Assembly (NCBI RefSeq): GCF_014193895.1
Contig: NZ_BLZR01000001.1
Location: 1,240,001 to 1,304,000 of the forward strand
DNA from: Clostridium fungisolvens
Lineage (GTDB): Bacteria; Bacillota; Clostridia; Clostridiales; Clostridiaceae
Direction of reading: 5' to 3'
Length of the DNA: 64,000 nucleotides
The notes beneath the pieces are model-generated. The model ran no database searches. It saw only the letters and a program-made list of their open reading frames with translations, and had not been told where the DNA came from. The position numbers and the translations under genes are program-made. Position 1 is the stretch's first letter. Each line of letters opens with the position of its first letter. Below are positions 37,062 through 45,040 of the stretch, one piece after another.

Positions 37062-37304
37062 ATGTGCAATAGTTGTTGCAACTATGGATATCCTATGATA
37101 AGTCCCCAGTATGGTTATTATCCTTATGGAAGAAGTGGAAGTTATGATAGATGTGGTTGGCTAATAGCTTTCATTATCTTATGGATTTCCGGAGTATTAT
37201 GTAATAAAAATGGGTTTATACTATTCTTATTATTCTGGCTATGCAGCGGATTTGGTAAAGGCTGCAATACACCATACGGTGGCTATGGATATGGCTATCG
37301 CTAG
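37062..37304 (+). CDS. Gly/Tyr/Cys-rich small hydrophobic protein 3
   Basis: Protein of 80 aa starting MCNSCCNYGYP, with Tyr/Gly-rich ends and the central hydrophobic pair around VLCNKNGF. It is clearly a paralog of the preceding gene. AAAGGAG lies before the ATG. A strong hairpin without a T-run follows the stop. Confidence 0.8.
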   Translation: MCNSCCNYGYPMISPQYGYYPYGRSGSYDRCGWLIAFIILWISGVLCNKNGFILFLLFWLCSGFGKGCNTPYGGYGYGYR

Positions 37305-37312
37305 AATATAGA

Positions 37313-37335
37313 TTGGAGGGCTACATGCCCTCCAA
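37313..37335 (+). other. strong stem-loop between coat-like genes 3 and 4
   Basis: TTGGAGGGC and GCCCTCCAA form a 9-bp GC-rich stem with a five-base loop. It is followed by A residues, not T, so it is not a usual terminator; an mRNA stability or processing role is possible. Confidence 0.6.
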
Positions 37336-37387
37336 AAAAATATATAAAACTTTTAATACATACCAGTAATTAAATGGAGGGAGTATA

Positions 37388-37993
37388 ATGCCAAAGCATA
37401 GACATAGAGGCAGAAATGATGGTCCTGGCGGCATGAATAATATGGGGCCAATGGGTAATATGGGATCTATGGATAATATGGGGCCGATGGGCGCTATGGG
37501 CAATATGGGCAATATGGGACCATTAGGAAACATGGGACCTTTGGGAAGTATATTAGGTAGTATGATGGGTGGAAATATGGGTCAAATGGGTGGAAATATG
37601 AATCCATTAAGTTTTTTAACTGGTGGAGGATTACCATTTCCGTTCAATATGAATTCTCAGTCTTCTGATATGTTTAATAATTTTGATATTAATTCAATAT
37701 CTTCACTATTTTCATCTATGGCTCCAGAGGGAGGATTTGATTTAAATAATCTTGGTGCTATGTTTAATTCTTTTACTGGAGCTAATAATAGTAATAATAA
37801 TTCCAATAGCAATAATAATAGTGGTAATGATAGAAGGTCAGGAAAACATCATAATCACGGAGGAAATTATTCTGGAGGAGAAGATGGTAACATATCAATG
37901 TTGATGGCTATAAGGAGTTTTGTTGATCCAACTAGAGCAAGATTTATAGATAGAGTCATTGAAATGTATCAAGCAGGTGAAATAGATTATTAA
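37388..37993 (+). CDS. Met/Gly/Asn-repeat protein of the coat-like cluster
   Basis: Protein of 201 aa with three parts. Residues 1-75 have a short basic HRHR head and then about a dozen NMGxM/NMGPL-type repeats. The middle is Asn/Ser-rich and of low complexity, ending in a His/Gly stretch (KHHNHGG). The last 35 residues form a normal helical domain, MLMAIRSFVDPTRARFIDRVIEMYQAGEI. The repetitive part could be structural or metal-binding; the C-terminal helix pair could be an anchor or docking unit. AATGGAGGG precedes the ATG. Placement after three coat-like genes suggests a shared role. The family is not recognised. Confidence 0.78.
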   Translation: MPKHRHRGRNDGPGGMNNMGPMGNMGSMDNMGPMGAMGNMGNMGPLGNMGPLGSILGSMMGGNMGQMGGNMNPLSFLTGGGLPFPFNMNSQSSDMFNNFDINSISSLFSSMAPEGGFDLNNLGAMFNSFTGANNSNNNSNSNNNSGNDRRSGKHHNHGGNYSGGEDGNISMLMAIRSFVDPTRARFIDRVIEMYQAGEIDY

Positions 37994-38046
37994 TATAATT
38001 ATATATGTATAAAAATGTATAATGCGGTTAATAATAATAATGTAGT

Positions 38047-38094
38047 TAGGAGAAATCTCCTATAGCTAAATGAAGTTAGACTTCATTAAAGCTA
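38047..38094 (+). other. two consecutive hairpins in the 3' leader of the coat-like cluster
   Basis: TAGGAG/CTCCTA around AAAT (38047-38062) is followed directly by TAGCT..ATGAAG/CTTCAT..AGCTA (38063-38094). A C-rich run CCCCCCATCCCCC, odd in such AT-rich DNA, comes next and leads to the terminator. Confidence 0.55.
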
Positions 38095-38114
38095 AAACCC
38101 CCCATCCCCCTTTT

Positions 38115-38136
38115 GGGTCGCGAAAGCGACCCTTTT
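38115..38136 (+). terminator. terminator of the coat-like cluster
   Basis: GGGTCGC and GCGACCC form a 7-bp stem with a GAAA tetraloop, followed by TTTT. Confidence 0.85.
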
Positions 38137-39091
38137 AATTTTTCTGTACTTTTATAGAATTTATGTTGAACTTAGGTCCTTCCTTCATTAAGTTTATTTT
38201 TATCTTTATTTGAGATGGATCTCCTATACCTTGTGCAATAACTTTTTTAAAATTTAAAGTCCACTGTAATTCAGTTGGTAAGCCTTGCTCGTCCCACTTT
38301 GAATCAGTAAAAAAAGCATCTTGAAATTCATATATATAGTTTTTCTTATCAAGCTTCCAAATTAGAGACATACTATCTTTATCAATGTCTGCAGTAAAAA
38401 TATCGTAAGTGCTATCAAGTTCGCCAGAACTTTCTATGGTATCAATAAATAGCAATACATTTTGAAGACCTGGTATGTTTAAAGTTTCTGAACTTACTTT
38501 CTTAAAGGTATCTCTTATTAGAATATATTGAGATACGTTCATATCCTGACTTTTTAAATTCATTGAAATCAGTTTTGGAGTTTTATTATTTTTGGAGTCT
38601 AAAATTCCAAGCACATTGTTTGATCCAAAATAAACGTCTTTATATTCTCCGTTAACATATGAAAAAACATGTTGTATAGGCACTTTATCTTGAGAAGATT
38701 GCACTAAAATTTCAGGGATTTTATCTCTTGATAAATCTACAAGAGCAATATTCATAGGCCAAAAACTTGAGTACATTCCAACCGTACCAATCTTTTTATC
38801 AGGGTCTAAGAAAAGAGTCTTTCCAGATGAATGAACTTCTATATAGTATTTATTGTTTTTGGTAGATATATATAAAATATCATCTTTGCCATCACCATTT
38901 AAATCTTTCTTTATAGCTTTTTCGTTTGATACTAATGAATTAGTGGCGACAGCTTGTTCACTAATATCCTTCTTATTCTGACTTCTTAGCATATAAAATA
39001 TTGAAATAAGTAGACCTATTAAAGTAATTAATAAGCATGAAACTAAACAATAATAAAATTTTTTGTTTATACGTGGTATTTTAGCATTCAT
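38135..39091 (-). CDS. membrane-anchored FG-GAP/VCBS-like protein
   Basis: Protein of 318 aa with one N-terminal membrane segment (residues 10-35) and an outer domain. It carries a calcium-binding-like loop DLNGDGKDDI near residue 63, as in FG-GAP/VCBS repeats and dockerins, and another acidic loop DLSRDKIPEI. No enzyme motif is seen. I start at ATG 39091 (MNAKIPRIN) after CGAGGTG; upstream in-frame codons have no ribosome site. It is transcribed away from the lipoprotein pseudogene. Its ligand is unknown. Confidence 0.82.
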   Translation of the reverse strand: MNAKIPRINKKFYYCLVSCLLITLIGLLISIFYMLRSQNKKDISEQAVATNSLVSNEKAIKKDLNGDGKDDILYISTKNNKYYIEVHSSGKTLFLDPDKKIGTVGMYSSFWPMNIALVDLSRDKIPEILVQSSQDKVPIQHVFSYVNGEYKDVYFGSNNVLGILDSKNNKTPKLISMNLKSQDMNVSQYILIRDTFKKVSSETLNIPGLQNVLLFIDTIESSGELDSTYDIFTADIDKDSMSLIWKLDKKNYIYEFQDAFFTDSKWDEQGLPTELQWTLNFKKVIAQGIGDPSQIKIKINLMKEGPKFNINSIKVQKN

Positions 39092-39179
39092 TTTTATCAC
39101 CTCGTTAAAATTATATGAAAGAATCATAGAATAAATTAATTTACACAAAATAATATTAAGTTATTTTAGGAGGTGTATT

Positions 39180-40415
39180 ATGAAAAAAACAAAAAATCTA
39201 GTTTTTATAGTATTGTTAATCATACTAAATTGTAATTTGGTGTTTGGATGCTCAAAAGGAAAAGAGGAGCCAAAAGGAAAGTTAAGTATACTAATACAAA
39301 ACAATGCTTCTCAAGATGTAGATGTGATAAATACTCTAATAGCCAATTATAAAAAGGCTCACTCTCAGATAGAAATAAAAATTGAAAATATGACAGAAAA
39401 TGAGAAAATAGAGAAGGTGACAGTGGATAAACCTGATTATGATGTTTTAATATGTGAAAGAAATATGATGATTAGTATGGCGCGACAAGGATATTTATCT
39501 GATATATCAAGCAATGTAAGTAATAATAAGATGATTGATAAGTTTTATAGTATTGTATCCACATATGGAAGAATTGATGATAAATACTATGGAATTGGAG
39601 TAATGCCATAGTATTTGAACTTTATATATAACAGGCAACAGGCTGCCGGATATATTAAAAATTTAGATGAAATAGATTTGATATCTTTACTTAGGATGTC
39701 AAAGGAGAAGAATGTTAAAATTCCAATAGCATTACCTAAAGAGATGGATATATCACTAGCTGTTGCTTCAATAATTGCTGATAACATGATTAATGAAGCT
39801 GATTTAGAAAAAAACTTTGATATAGGTCAGGAGAAGTACAAAAAACTTAGCCAAATGCAAGAAGTATTTAAATTCATGAATACTTTGAATAGAGATTATG
39901 GTGTGAATGCTGATAAATTTTTATTAAGTGATAGCAGTATAGTTAAAAAGGTAGAGAGTGGAGAAGTTCCATTTGCACTAGTTACAACACTAAGTTCAAA
40001 GGAAATAGATGAAAGCAAAAACATTGCTATAGTTAATAATAATATAATTGATAATTCAAAAGTTAATCCACCAGTGATAATAGATCACTTAGTTTGTCAG
40101 TTACAGAATGCGAAAAATAAAGATGAAGTTGTTAGGTTTTTAGATTATTTATCAGATGATGAATCTTATAAAGCTTTAGGAAAAGAAGGTATTATTACAG
40201 GTAATAGAAGTGCTAATTCTGAGCTAAAAGGACTTCAATCCCAAATGATATGGCCTATATCGGTAGCTAATGAAAATAATATTGTATTTTATCATAATCT
40301 ACCTTATAAAATGAAACCTCATATAGTAGAACAAACTAAGAATCTAATAAATGGAGCTTATAGTGGAAGCGAATGGCAAACCATAGTTGATAAGACTTAT
40401 ACAGAAAAAAAATAA
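39180..40415 (+). pseudogene. extracellular solute-binding lipoprotein, interrupted by an in-frame TAG
   Basis: Two stretches in the same frame form one gene. Residues 1-143 begin with a lipoprotein signal (lipobox VFGC) and continue ILIQNNASQDVDVINTLIANY, typical of ABC-type substrate-binding proteins. A TAG at 39609-39611 follows YYGIGVMP, and the frame then runs on without a gap (YLNFIYNRQQAAGY...) to a TAA at 40413. The part after the stop has no ribosome site or good start. The most economical reading is one nonsense mutation in a gene of about 411 codons. No permease genes are near, so it may always have been an orphan. Confidence 0.8.
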
Positions 40416-40436
40416 AGCTACATACGTAGCTTTATT
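40411..40436. terminator. bidirectional terminator between the pseudogene and perR
   Basis: AATAAAGCTAC and GTAGCTTTATT form an 11-bp stem. T-runs follow on both strands. Confidence 0.88.
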
Positions 40437-40845
40437 TTTCTTGACATTCCTGACAAATACCATAGAAATAAACTTTATTAGAAAGAACCTTGTATTTACT
40501 ATGATTTTCAGCTTCCTTATTAAGGCCACCTAAATCTAATTGATCTAAATCATCAACCCTACCGCAATTTACACATTGGATATGTGGATGAGGGCTTGAA
40601 AAGGCATCGTATCTAAAGTTTCCTTCACCTACGTTAATTTCTTGAACCAATCCAACTTCAACTAGAGTCTTTAATGCCTTATATACTGTAGCTAAACTCA
40701 TAGTAGGATAGTCCTCTTGTAAAGCCTTGTAAATAACTTCTGCAGAAGGATGTTCCTTAGTTCCTTTTAAATATTTATAGACAGCAATTCTCTGTGGTGT
40801 TAACTTTAATTTTTTTTCTCTGAAGATACTTGTTATATTATCCAT
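40432..40845 (-). CDS. perR: Fur family transcriptional regulator, PerR type
   Basis: Metal-dependent repressor that senses peroxide through oxidation of iron-binding histidines. The 137-aa protein has a winged helix (LTPQRIAVYKYL to SLATVYKALKTL), and PerR-type ligands: H in KEHPSAE, D in FRYDAFSSPHPH, and two CxxC zinc pairs (CVNC, CQEC). The D in RYD favours PerR over Fur. I start at ATG 40845 (MDNITS) after GGATGGTGAAG; an ATG five codons earlier is also possible. A consensus promoter with a Per-box-like operator lies upstream, which suggests autoregulation. Confidence 0.9.
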   Translation of the reverse strand: MDNITSIFREKKLKLTPQRIAVYKYLKGTKEHPSAEVIYKALQEDYPTMSLATVYKALKTLVEVGLVQEINVGEGNFRYDAFSSPHPHIQCVNCGRVDDLDQLDLGGLNKEAENHSKYKVLSNKVYFYGICQECQEK

Positions 40846-40875
40846 CTTCACCATCCTCATAATTGTGATATTTAT

Positions 40876-40904
40876 ATTATATAATAATTATTATTACTCG
40901 TCAA
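40876..40904 (-). promoter_or_regulatory. perR promoter with an overlapping Per-box-like operator
   Basis: On the minus strand TTGACG (40904-40899) and TATAAT (40881-40876) are exactly 17 bases apart. The 15 bases at 40879-40893 match the Per box TTATAATNATTATAA at 13 positions, between and over the promoter elements. Confidence 0.75.
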
Positions 40905-40992
40905 ATAATACTATATAATAAGCGCCTAAATACCAAAAAAAATTTTTGAAAAAGCTATTGTAATAATAAATAGTATCTGTTAAAATATAAAC

Positions 40993-41079
40993 GAAGTTGT
41001 TAATTAATTAACAAATTTCAAAGTCCATGTTCATTTTCTATTTATCCTTAAGAACAGTTTTGCTGTTCTTTTATTTTTT
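40993..41079 (+). ncRNA. candidate small RNA, about 87 nt
   Basis: TTGTAA (40958-40963), 17 bases and TAAAAT (40981-40986) make a fair promoter. About 60 bases after the expected start, AAGAACAG/CTGTTCTT with a long T-run (41050-41079) makes a clear terminator. Between them there is no ORF. The perfect palindrome TTGTTAATTAATTAACAA (40997-41014) lies at the start of the transcript. The terminator on this strand has no other plus-strand gene to serve. Confidence 0.45.
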
Positions 41080-41102
41080 GAAAAATTATAAGGTTTATAT
41101 AA

Positions 41103-41141
41103 AAAATTCACTAAAGCAATCTCCTTTAGTGAATTTTTTGC
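41103..41141. terminator. terminator of the small membrane protein gene
   Basis: TTCACTAAA and TTTAGTGAA pair around an 8-base loop, with A and T runs on both sides, so it could work in both directions; on the minus strand it follows the stop at 41154. Confidence 0.88.
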
Positions 41142-41153
41142 GCATTGATATAT

Positions 41154-41651
41154 TTAAAGTTTTTTATTAAACCTTCTAATGTAATAGGAAATTCCTACGG
41201 TTAAAGCATAGTCATATACTATAAATACAGCTTCAGATCCTAATATAAGTTGCCAAAGTGGAAACTTATTACTAATGTTAGTTAGTAATAAAACATTATA
41301 AAACGTATATATTACAAAGAAACATAAACTAAAGAATAAGATTTTTAGAATATACTCTACAACAATAATATTGATTCGTTCTACGAAGTATTTAATAAAT
41401 CCGTAAGAACCAAAAAATATTATGTATGCAAATGCAATTGCTTTATTTACTAATAATAATGCTAAAATAGAAGATGCAATATACACAAGCACTGAGGAAG
41501 ATATGGAAGTTGCCGTAATAGATATTGGAATTATTATTGAAGCTAGGGTAATAAAAGCTAATTTATTTGTAGGTAAAATTCCGGACAAATATAGAAAAAT
41601 TATCGATAGGGCTACAAATAACCCTCCCTTTGCAATATGGCTTGCTTTCAT
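41154..41651 (-). CDS. small multi-pass membrane protein, ECF S-component-like
   Basis: Protein of 165 aa with five or six membrane segments. The opening HIAKGGLFVALSIIFLYLSGILPTN resembles the first helix of ECF transporter substrate-binding subunits or related clostridial membrane proteins, but no family motif is decisive. AGGAG lies before the ATG. The J-domain gene stop lies 15 bases upstream in the direction of transcription, so it is probably the last gene of an operon with the DUF5685 and J-domain genes. Confidence 0.75.
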   Translation of the reverse strand: MKASHIAKGGLFVALSIIFLYLSGILPTNKLAFITLASIIIPISITATSISSSVLVYIASSILALLLVNKAIAFAYIIFFGSYGFIKYFVERINIIVVEYILKILFFSLCFFVIYTFYNVLLLTNISNKFPLWQLILGSEAVFIVYDYALTVGISYYIRRFNKKL

Positions 41652-41666
41652 ATAAACTCCTTTTTA

Positions 41667-42269
41667 TTAGCAGCAACCAATAAGGTCTCCGCCAAAACAT
41701 TCACAAATTGAATCTAAGCACCATAACTGCAAGCAGCAATCAAGGGTATCTGTGTTTCTGGTTGTTCTATAGTAAGATTGTCTATAGGCGCTATTTCTTG
41801 ACGATATTCTATTTAATGTATCTCTATATTCACCATTAGTAGGATCGAGGTTACAAGCTTGTTGAAGATAATTATAAGCTGAATCCATATGGCCTTTTTG
41901 AAGCATAACTATGCCGTAGAGATAATTCCATTCCGCATCACGCATTCTAATGTTATTTAGCTTATACTCTGCATCAGATATTCTTCCGGAAGCCAAGTCT
42001 CTGCGTATTTCAGCATAGTTGGTAGAACCACTATAAGAATTGTTGCTTCCAGAATAGCTGTTATTGTTATAGTTAGTATTTTTAGCATTCTTAATAAGAT
42101 AATCATAAGCTTCATTTAATTCTCTCATTTTATCTTCTGCTAAATCTCTTAATGGATTATTTCCGTATTGATCTGGATGATATTTTTTAGCGAGCTCCCT
42201 ATAGGCTTTTTTTATCTCGTCCTCTGAAGCCCCCTCTTTTATACCAAGTATTTCATAAGGATTATTCAT
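41667..42269 (-). CDS. J-domain protein with a TPR-like middle
   Basis: DnaJ-type co-chaperone of 200 aa. The J domain is at the N-terminus (NPYEILGIKEGASEDEIKKAYRELAKKYHPDQYG, with the HPD motif near residue 30). An Asn/Ser-rich linker, a helical repeat region with a TPR-like pattern and a Cys-rich end (CECFGGDLIGCC) follow. There is no zinc-finger or substrate domain of DnaJ. I start at ATG 42269 after AGGAGG, overlapping the end of the DUF5685 gene by 8 bases; upstream codons belong to that gene. A link with the DUF5685 protein is likely from this overlap. Confidence 0.9.
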   Translation of the reverse strand: MNNPYEILGIKEGASEDEIKKAYRELAKKYHPDQYGNNPLRDLAEDKMRELNEAYDYLIKNAKNTNYNNNSYSGSNNSYSGSTNYAEIRRDLASGRISDAEYKLNNIRMRDAEWNYLYGIVMLQKGHMDSAYNYLQQACNLDPTNGEYRDTLNRISSRNSAYRQSYYRTTRNTDTLDCCLQLWCLDSICECFGGDLIGCC

Positions 42270-43173
42270 AAAGTGTCCTCCTGCCAGTAGTATTATTAAT
42301 TTCATACTTTTTAATTACTGAGTCATATTTTTCCATTAAACCTAATCCAAGAATGTTATCCAAGATTTCTTTATTCTTGGTTAAATCTAACTCCATAAGT
42401 GAATTATAGCATCGTGATGCATAGCTTAAAAGAGAAAACTCTGCTCTAGGCAATATACTTTCATAAAATTCATGAAAATTTAAGTTTTCATCATTAAGAC
42501 AGCTGTTGAATACATTAAATTTTTTCTTTTTCATATCATCTTCAAGATCATCTAAAGCATCTATTAAATAAATCCATTTTCCAAGATTATAGCCTAATTC
42601 ATATAAGGTATCTCTTAAATATGTAGAATCATTAATAAATCTTGAAGGAAATTTACGCATTAGTTCTCCAGTGAGATTGCCGAATGGATGAGCAATTTCA
42701 TCCAATGTATACTTTGAGTAATTCTTTTCTTTTTCTGCTAAATTATTTAATTCTGAATTTATCAATTCATTGATAACCGAGTATTTTTTTGAAAATAGAT
42801 TTTTACTGTTAACAAAGATTAGTGACATAATTTTAGCTTTTGTACTTTTATCATCATTAATATCATCTACTAATTTATAATAGAATAAAGCTACATTTAT
42901 ATGCGCAGCATAATCTAAGGCTGAAGTATTCTTTGCAATTATTTTTTTCTGGGTAGGATGAAGAGCACAGGTTATTCTCTTATAGTCAATTTCTTCTTCG
43001 ATTAAAGAATTAAGTAATATAGAAAGAAAGGTCATGTCGTAATTAAGTGATAATCTAGGTATGTTGCCATAAATAGATTTTATAGAATGACATAAACCAC
43101 AATAGTAGGATTTGAATCTTTCATAATCTTTTACCTTAAGCTCCAGCCTACATGGCACTACATATCCAAACAA
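42262..43173 (-). CDS. DUF5685 family protein
   Basis: Protein of 303 aa starting at TTG 43173 (MFGYVVPCRLEL), ten bases after AAGGAG. The pattern YYCGLCHSIKSIYG near residue 25, a CALHPTQKK segment and YDMTFLSILL match the DUF5685 family. These are all-helical proteins, usually next to J-domain genes. The conserved Cys and His could bind a metal. Function unknown. Its overlap with the J-domain gene suggests a joint complex. Confidence 0.88.
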   Translation of the reverse strand: MFGYVVPCRLELKVKDYERFKSYYCGLCHSIKSIYGNIPRLSLNYDMTFLSILLNSLIEEEIDYKRITCALHPTQKKIIAKNTSALDYAAHINVALFYYKLVDDINDDKSTKAKIMSLIFVNSKNLFSKKYSVINELINSELNNLAEKEKNYSKYTLDEIAHPFGNLTGELMRKFPSRFINDSTYLRDTLYELGYNLGKWIYLIDALDDLEDDMKKKKFNVFNSCLNDENLNFHEFYESILPRAEFSLLSYASRCYNSLMELDLTKNKEILDNILGLGLMEKYDSVIKKYEINNTTGRRTLYE

Positions 43174-43290
43174 ATAAATACACTCCTTAGTTTTGAAATC
43201 AATATAGATAATTATAACAAAAAATAGTTAAGTTAATAGCTTTTTAAGGTAAATTTTATATAGATAAGGTAATTGTTATGTTTTTTTATT

Positions 43291-43470
43291 CTTTAGGAAT
43301 TCATATCACAATCATATCTGTGGATAATTATGCGAACAGACTTAAGACACAATATAAGTTGAAGAATAAAAAATAAAACTTATTCGCCTGCCAGATTTTC
43401 CTCATATACATTCGGAAAGGCAGATGCGTTAAAAAGCTCACTGAAGAAGGTCGCTTCAGCGACTTTTTTG
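43291..43470 (+). repeat. dispersed member of the modular repeat family (upstream of the 43.8-kb gene)
   Basis: It shares the left module TCTGTGGATAATTATGCGAACAGA with the copy at 30.9 kb, but its right half is nearly identical to the 21.7-kb array (AAAAAATAAAACTTATTC, hairpin, terminator stem with GACTTTTTT). It is thus a mosaic of the two types. Confidence 0.88.
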
Positions 43471-43830
43471 TTTGATAAATATTAAACAATTTACAGCATA
43501 TTTGCCATAAAAATAAAAGCTCTAGGAAAACATCGGAAACTGTTATTGTAATTGATTTGTGGTAAATATATCAGGTTGTATAGAAGAATAAAAAGTAGAG
43601 CAAAATTATTCTTAGAAATTAATTATATATTAATAATAACTAAAATAACGAAGTTTTGGTAATATATTTAATTTATACTTGGTACAAAGTATAATTGTTT
43701 TTGATAAGTTACTTTTAACATATAATTAAATAAAGAATATCGTCAATTTCCTTTACTACAGTATATGAAAGTGGTAAACTTAACCTTAGTAGCGGAAGTC
43801 ATATATTTTATTTTAAGGAGGTACTAAAAT
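43471..43830. other. gene-free 360-bp region
   Basis: AT-rich DNA without ORFs; it should carry the promoter of the next gene. I see no known structured RNA. Confidence 0.5.
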
Positions 43831-44175
43831 ATGGCAAAGTATAAAATCGGTGATGAGTTACTTATCATTAATGATCCAAACGAAGAAAAAGATAAGCTTA
43901 AAGAACTAACTAAATTAAGTATAGATGGTGACTATGCTCAAATTTCTTGGGGATTAAGGGTTGTTAAGGTGGAATACGAAAAACCTTATACTACATTAAC
44001 ATATAGAAATGCAAATGGCGAATTAAACAAAGTATTTGCTGAGTGTCGTGATGTTGAAAACTTCGATCAAGAAAAAGTACTTGAAAAAGCATTACTTAAA
44101 GCATTCCAAAACGAAATCATAAACATAAGTGTTTCTAAAAATACTGTGCATCCAGAGTGCAGATATAATAGATAA
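43831..44175 (+). CDS. hypothetical protein of 114 aa
   Basis: Not recognised. A compact, soluble, Lys/Glu-rich sequence beginning MAKYKIGDELLI, with an SH3-like strand-rich first half (ISWGLRVVKVEYEKPYTTLTYR) and a helical second half. AAGGAGG lies before the ATG. It is monocistronic and ends in a hairpin. Codon use looks normal, so it is a real gene. Confidence 0.75.
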   Translation: MAKYKIGDELLIINDPNEEKDKLKELTKLSIDGDYAQISWGLRVVKVEYEKPYTTLTYRNANGELNKVFAECRDVENFDQEKVLEKALLKAFQNEIINISVSKNTVHPECRYNR

Positions 44176-44211
44176 TATTCGCCTAAACAATAAACAGCGT
44201 AATTAATATAA

Positions 44212-44246
44212 ATAAAGGGAAGATGTTATATTACATCTTCCCTTTA
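44212..44246. terminator. hairpin after the 114-aa gene
   Basis: ATAAAGGGAAGATGT pairs with ACATCTTCCCTTTAT with a short loop. The T-run is poor. Confidence 0.7.
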
Positions 44247-44389
44247 TGATATTAATTATTCTAAAGAATTTGCAAATTAATGCGAAATAAGTAATAATTG
44301 TATATAGATAGCCAGTAAGTATGCTTTTTTAACTGGATATGAATAAGACAATTGTGTGGATATATAAAAGGGTAAAGGATATAACACCT

Positions 44390-44902
44390 TTACCTCGTAA
44401 TTTTTAGTATATTTAATATAGAAGTATTCTTTAACAGTCCTTTGAAAATTATGTATCCTGCAATAGAAACTACTACAAACTCTCCAATTGCTACTGAACC
44501 GGAAGTAAGTATAAGTGGGTGAATCCATAACTTTGTTTCAGGAATAAATCCTAAATAAAATAGCTCTCCACCTACTAAAAGTCCATTTATAATTGTAGGC
44601 CATAAAGTGGCAACAAATAAGTTTTTTGTTCTGCTGATACAAAATACAGATAAAAATGTAGCGGTAGTTCCTATTATCCAGTCAATTGGGCCTAAGGGAC
44701 TGGAGATGTTAGCTAAAAAGCATCCTAAAACTAAACCGGGTATGTATTTTTTGTCTATAAATGCCAGAAGAACCAAAACTTCTGAAAATCTAAATTGGAA
44801 AGGTCCATAACTTATATATGAAAGAGTAACTGTCATTACCACGTATATAGCAGTAATTACAGCGGTATAAGTTAAAAATTTAATATTGGATTTTGTACTC
44901 AT
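44390..44902 (-). CDS. queT: QueT family queuosine-precursor transporter
   Basis: Substrate-binding membrane subunit of an ECF transporter, proposed to import preQ0/preQ1 for queuosine tRNA modification. The 170-aa protein has about five membrane segments and the family pattern GPFQFRFSEVLVLLAFIDKKYIPGL, with ANISSPLGPIDWIIGT. AAAGGAGG lies eight bases before the ATG. The ECF energy-coupling genes are elsewhere. The leader has a hairpin whose loop can pair with the ribosome site. Confidence 0.92.
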   Translation of the reverse strand: MSTKSNIKFLTYTAVITAIYVVMTVTLSYISYGPFQFRFSEVLVLLAFIDKKYIPGLVLGCFLANISSPLGPIDWIIGTTATFLSVFCISRTKNLFVATLWPTIINGLLVGGELFYLGFIPETKLWIHPLILTSGSVAIGEFVVVSIAGYIIFKGLLKNTSILNILKITR

Positions 44903-44910
44903 TGAAATTC

Positions 44911-44950
44911 CTCCTTTTTTTTAGTGGGTACAAGGATAAAACACTAAAAT
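44911..44950 (-). promoter_or_regulatory. possible pseudoknot in the queT leader
   Basis: On the minus strand TTTTAGTG and CACTAAAA form a stem directly followed by an A-run and AAGGAGG. CCTT in the loop is complementary to AAGG of the ribosome site, giving an H-type pseudoknot as in small preQ1 riboswitches. The conserved loop C of preQ1-I is not evident, so this is a weak proposal. Confidence 0.3.
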
Positions 44951-45040
44951 CTAATGTATTATATCATAAATTTACAGTGAATAAAATAAATTTTCAAATT
45001 GACATAATTTTAACTACATAGAGAAATTAGAGGAGATTAT

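Noticed and set aside
39615..40415. The second half of the solute-binding lipoprotein as an independent gene
   Set aside because: It is in the same frame as the first half, has no start or ribosome site, and lacks a signal peptide, so it is better read as part of one broken gene.
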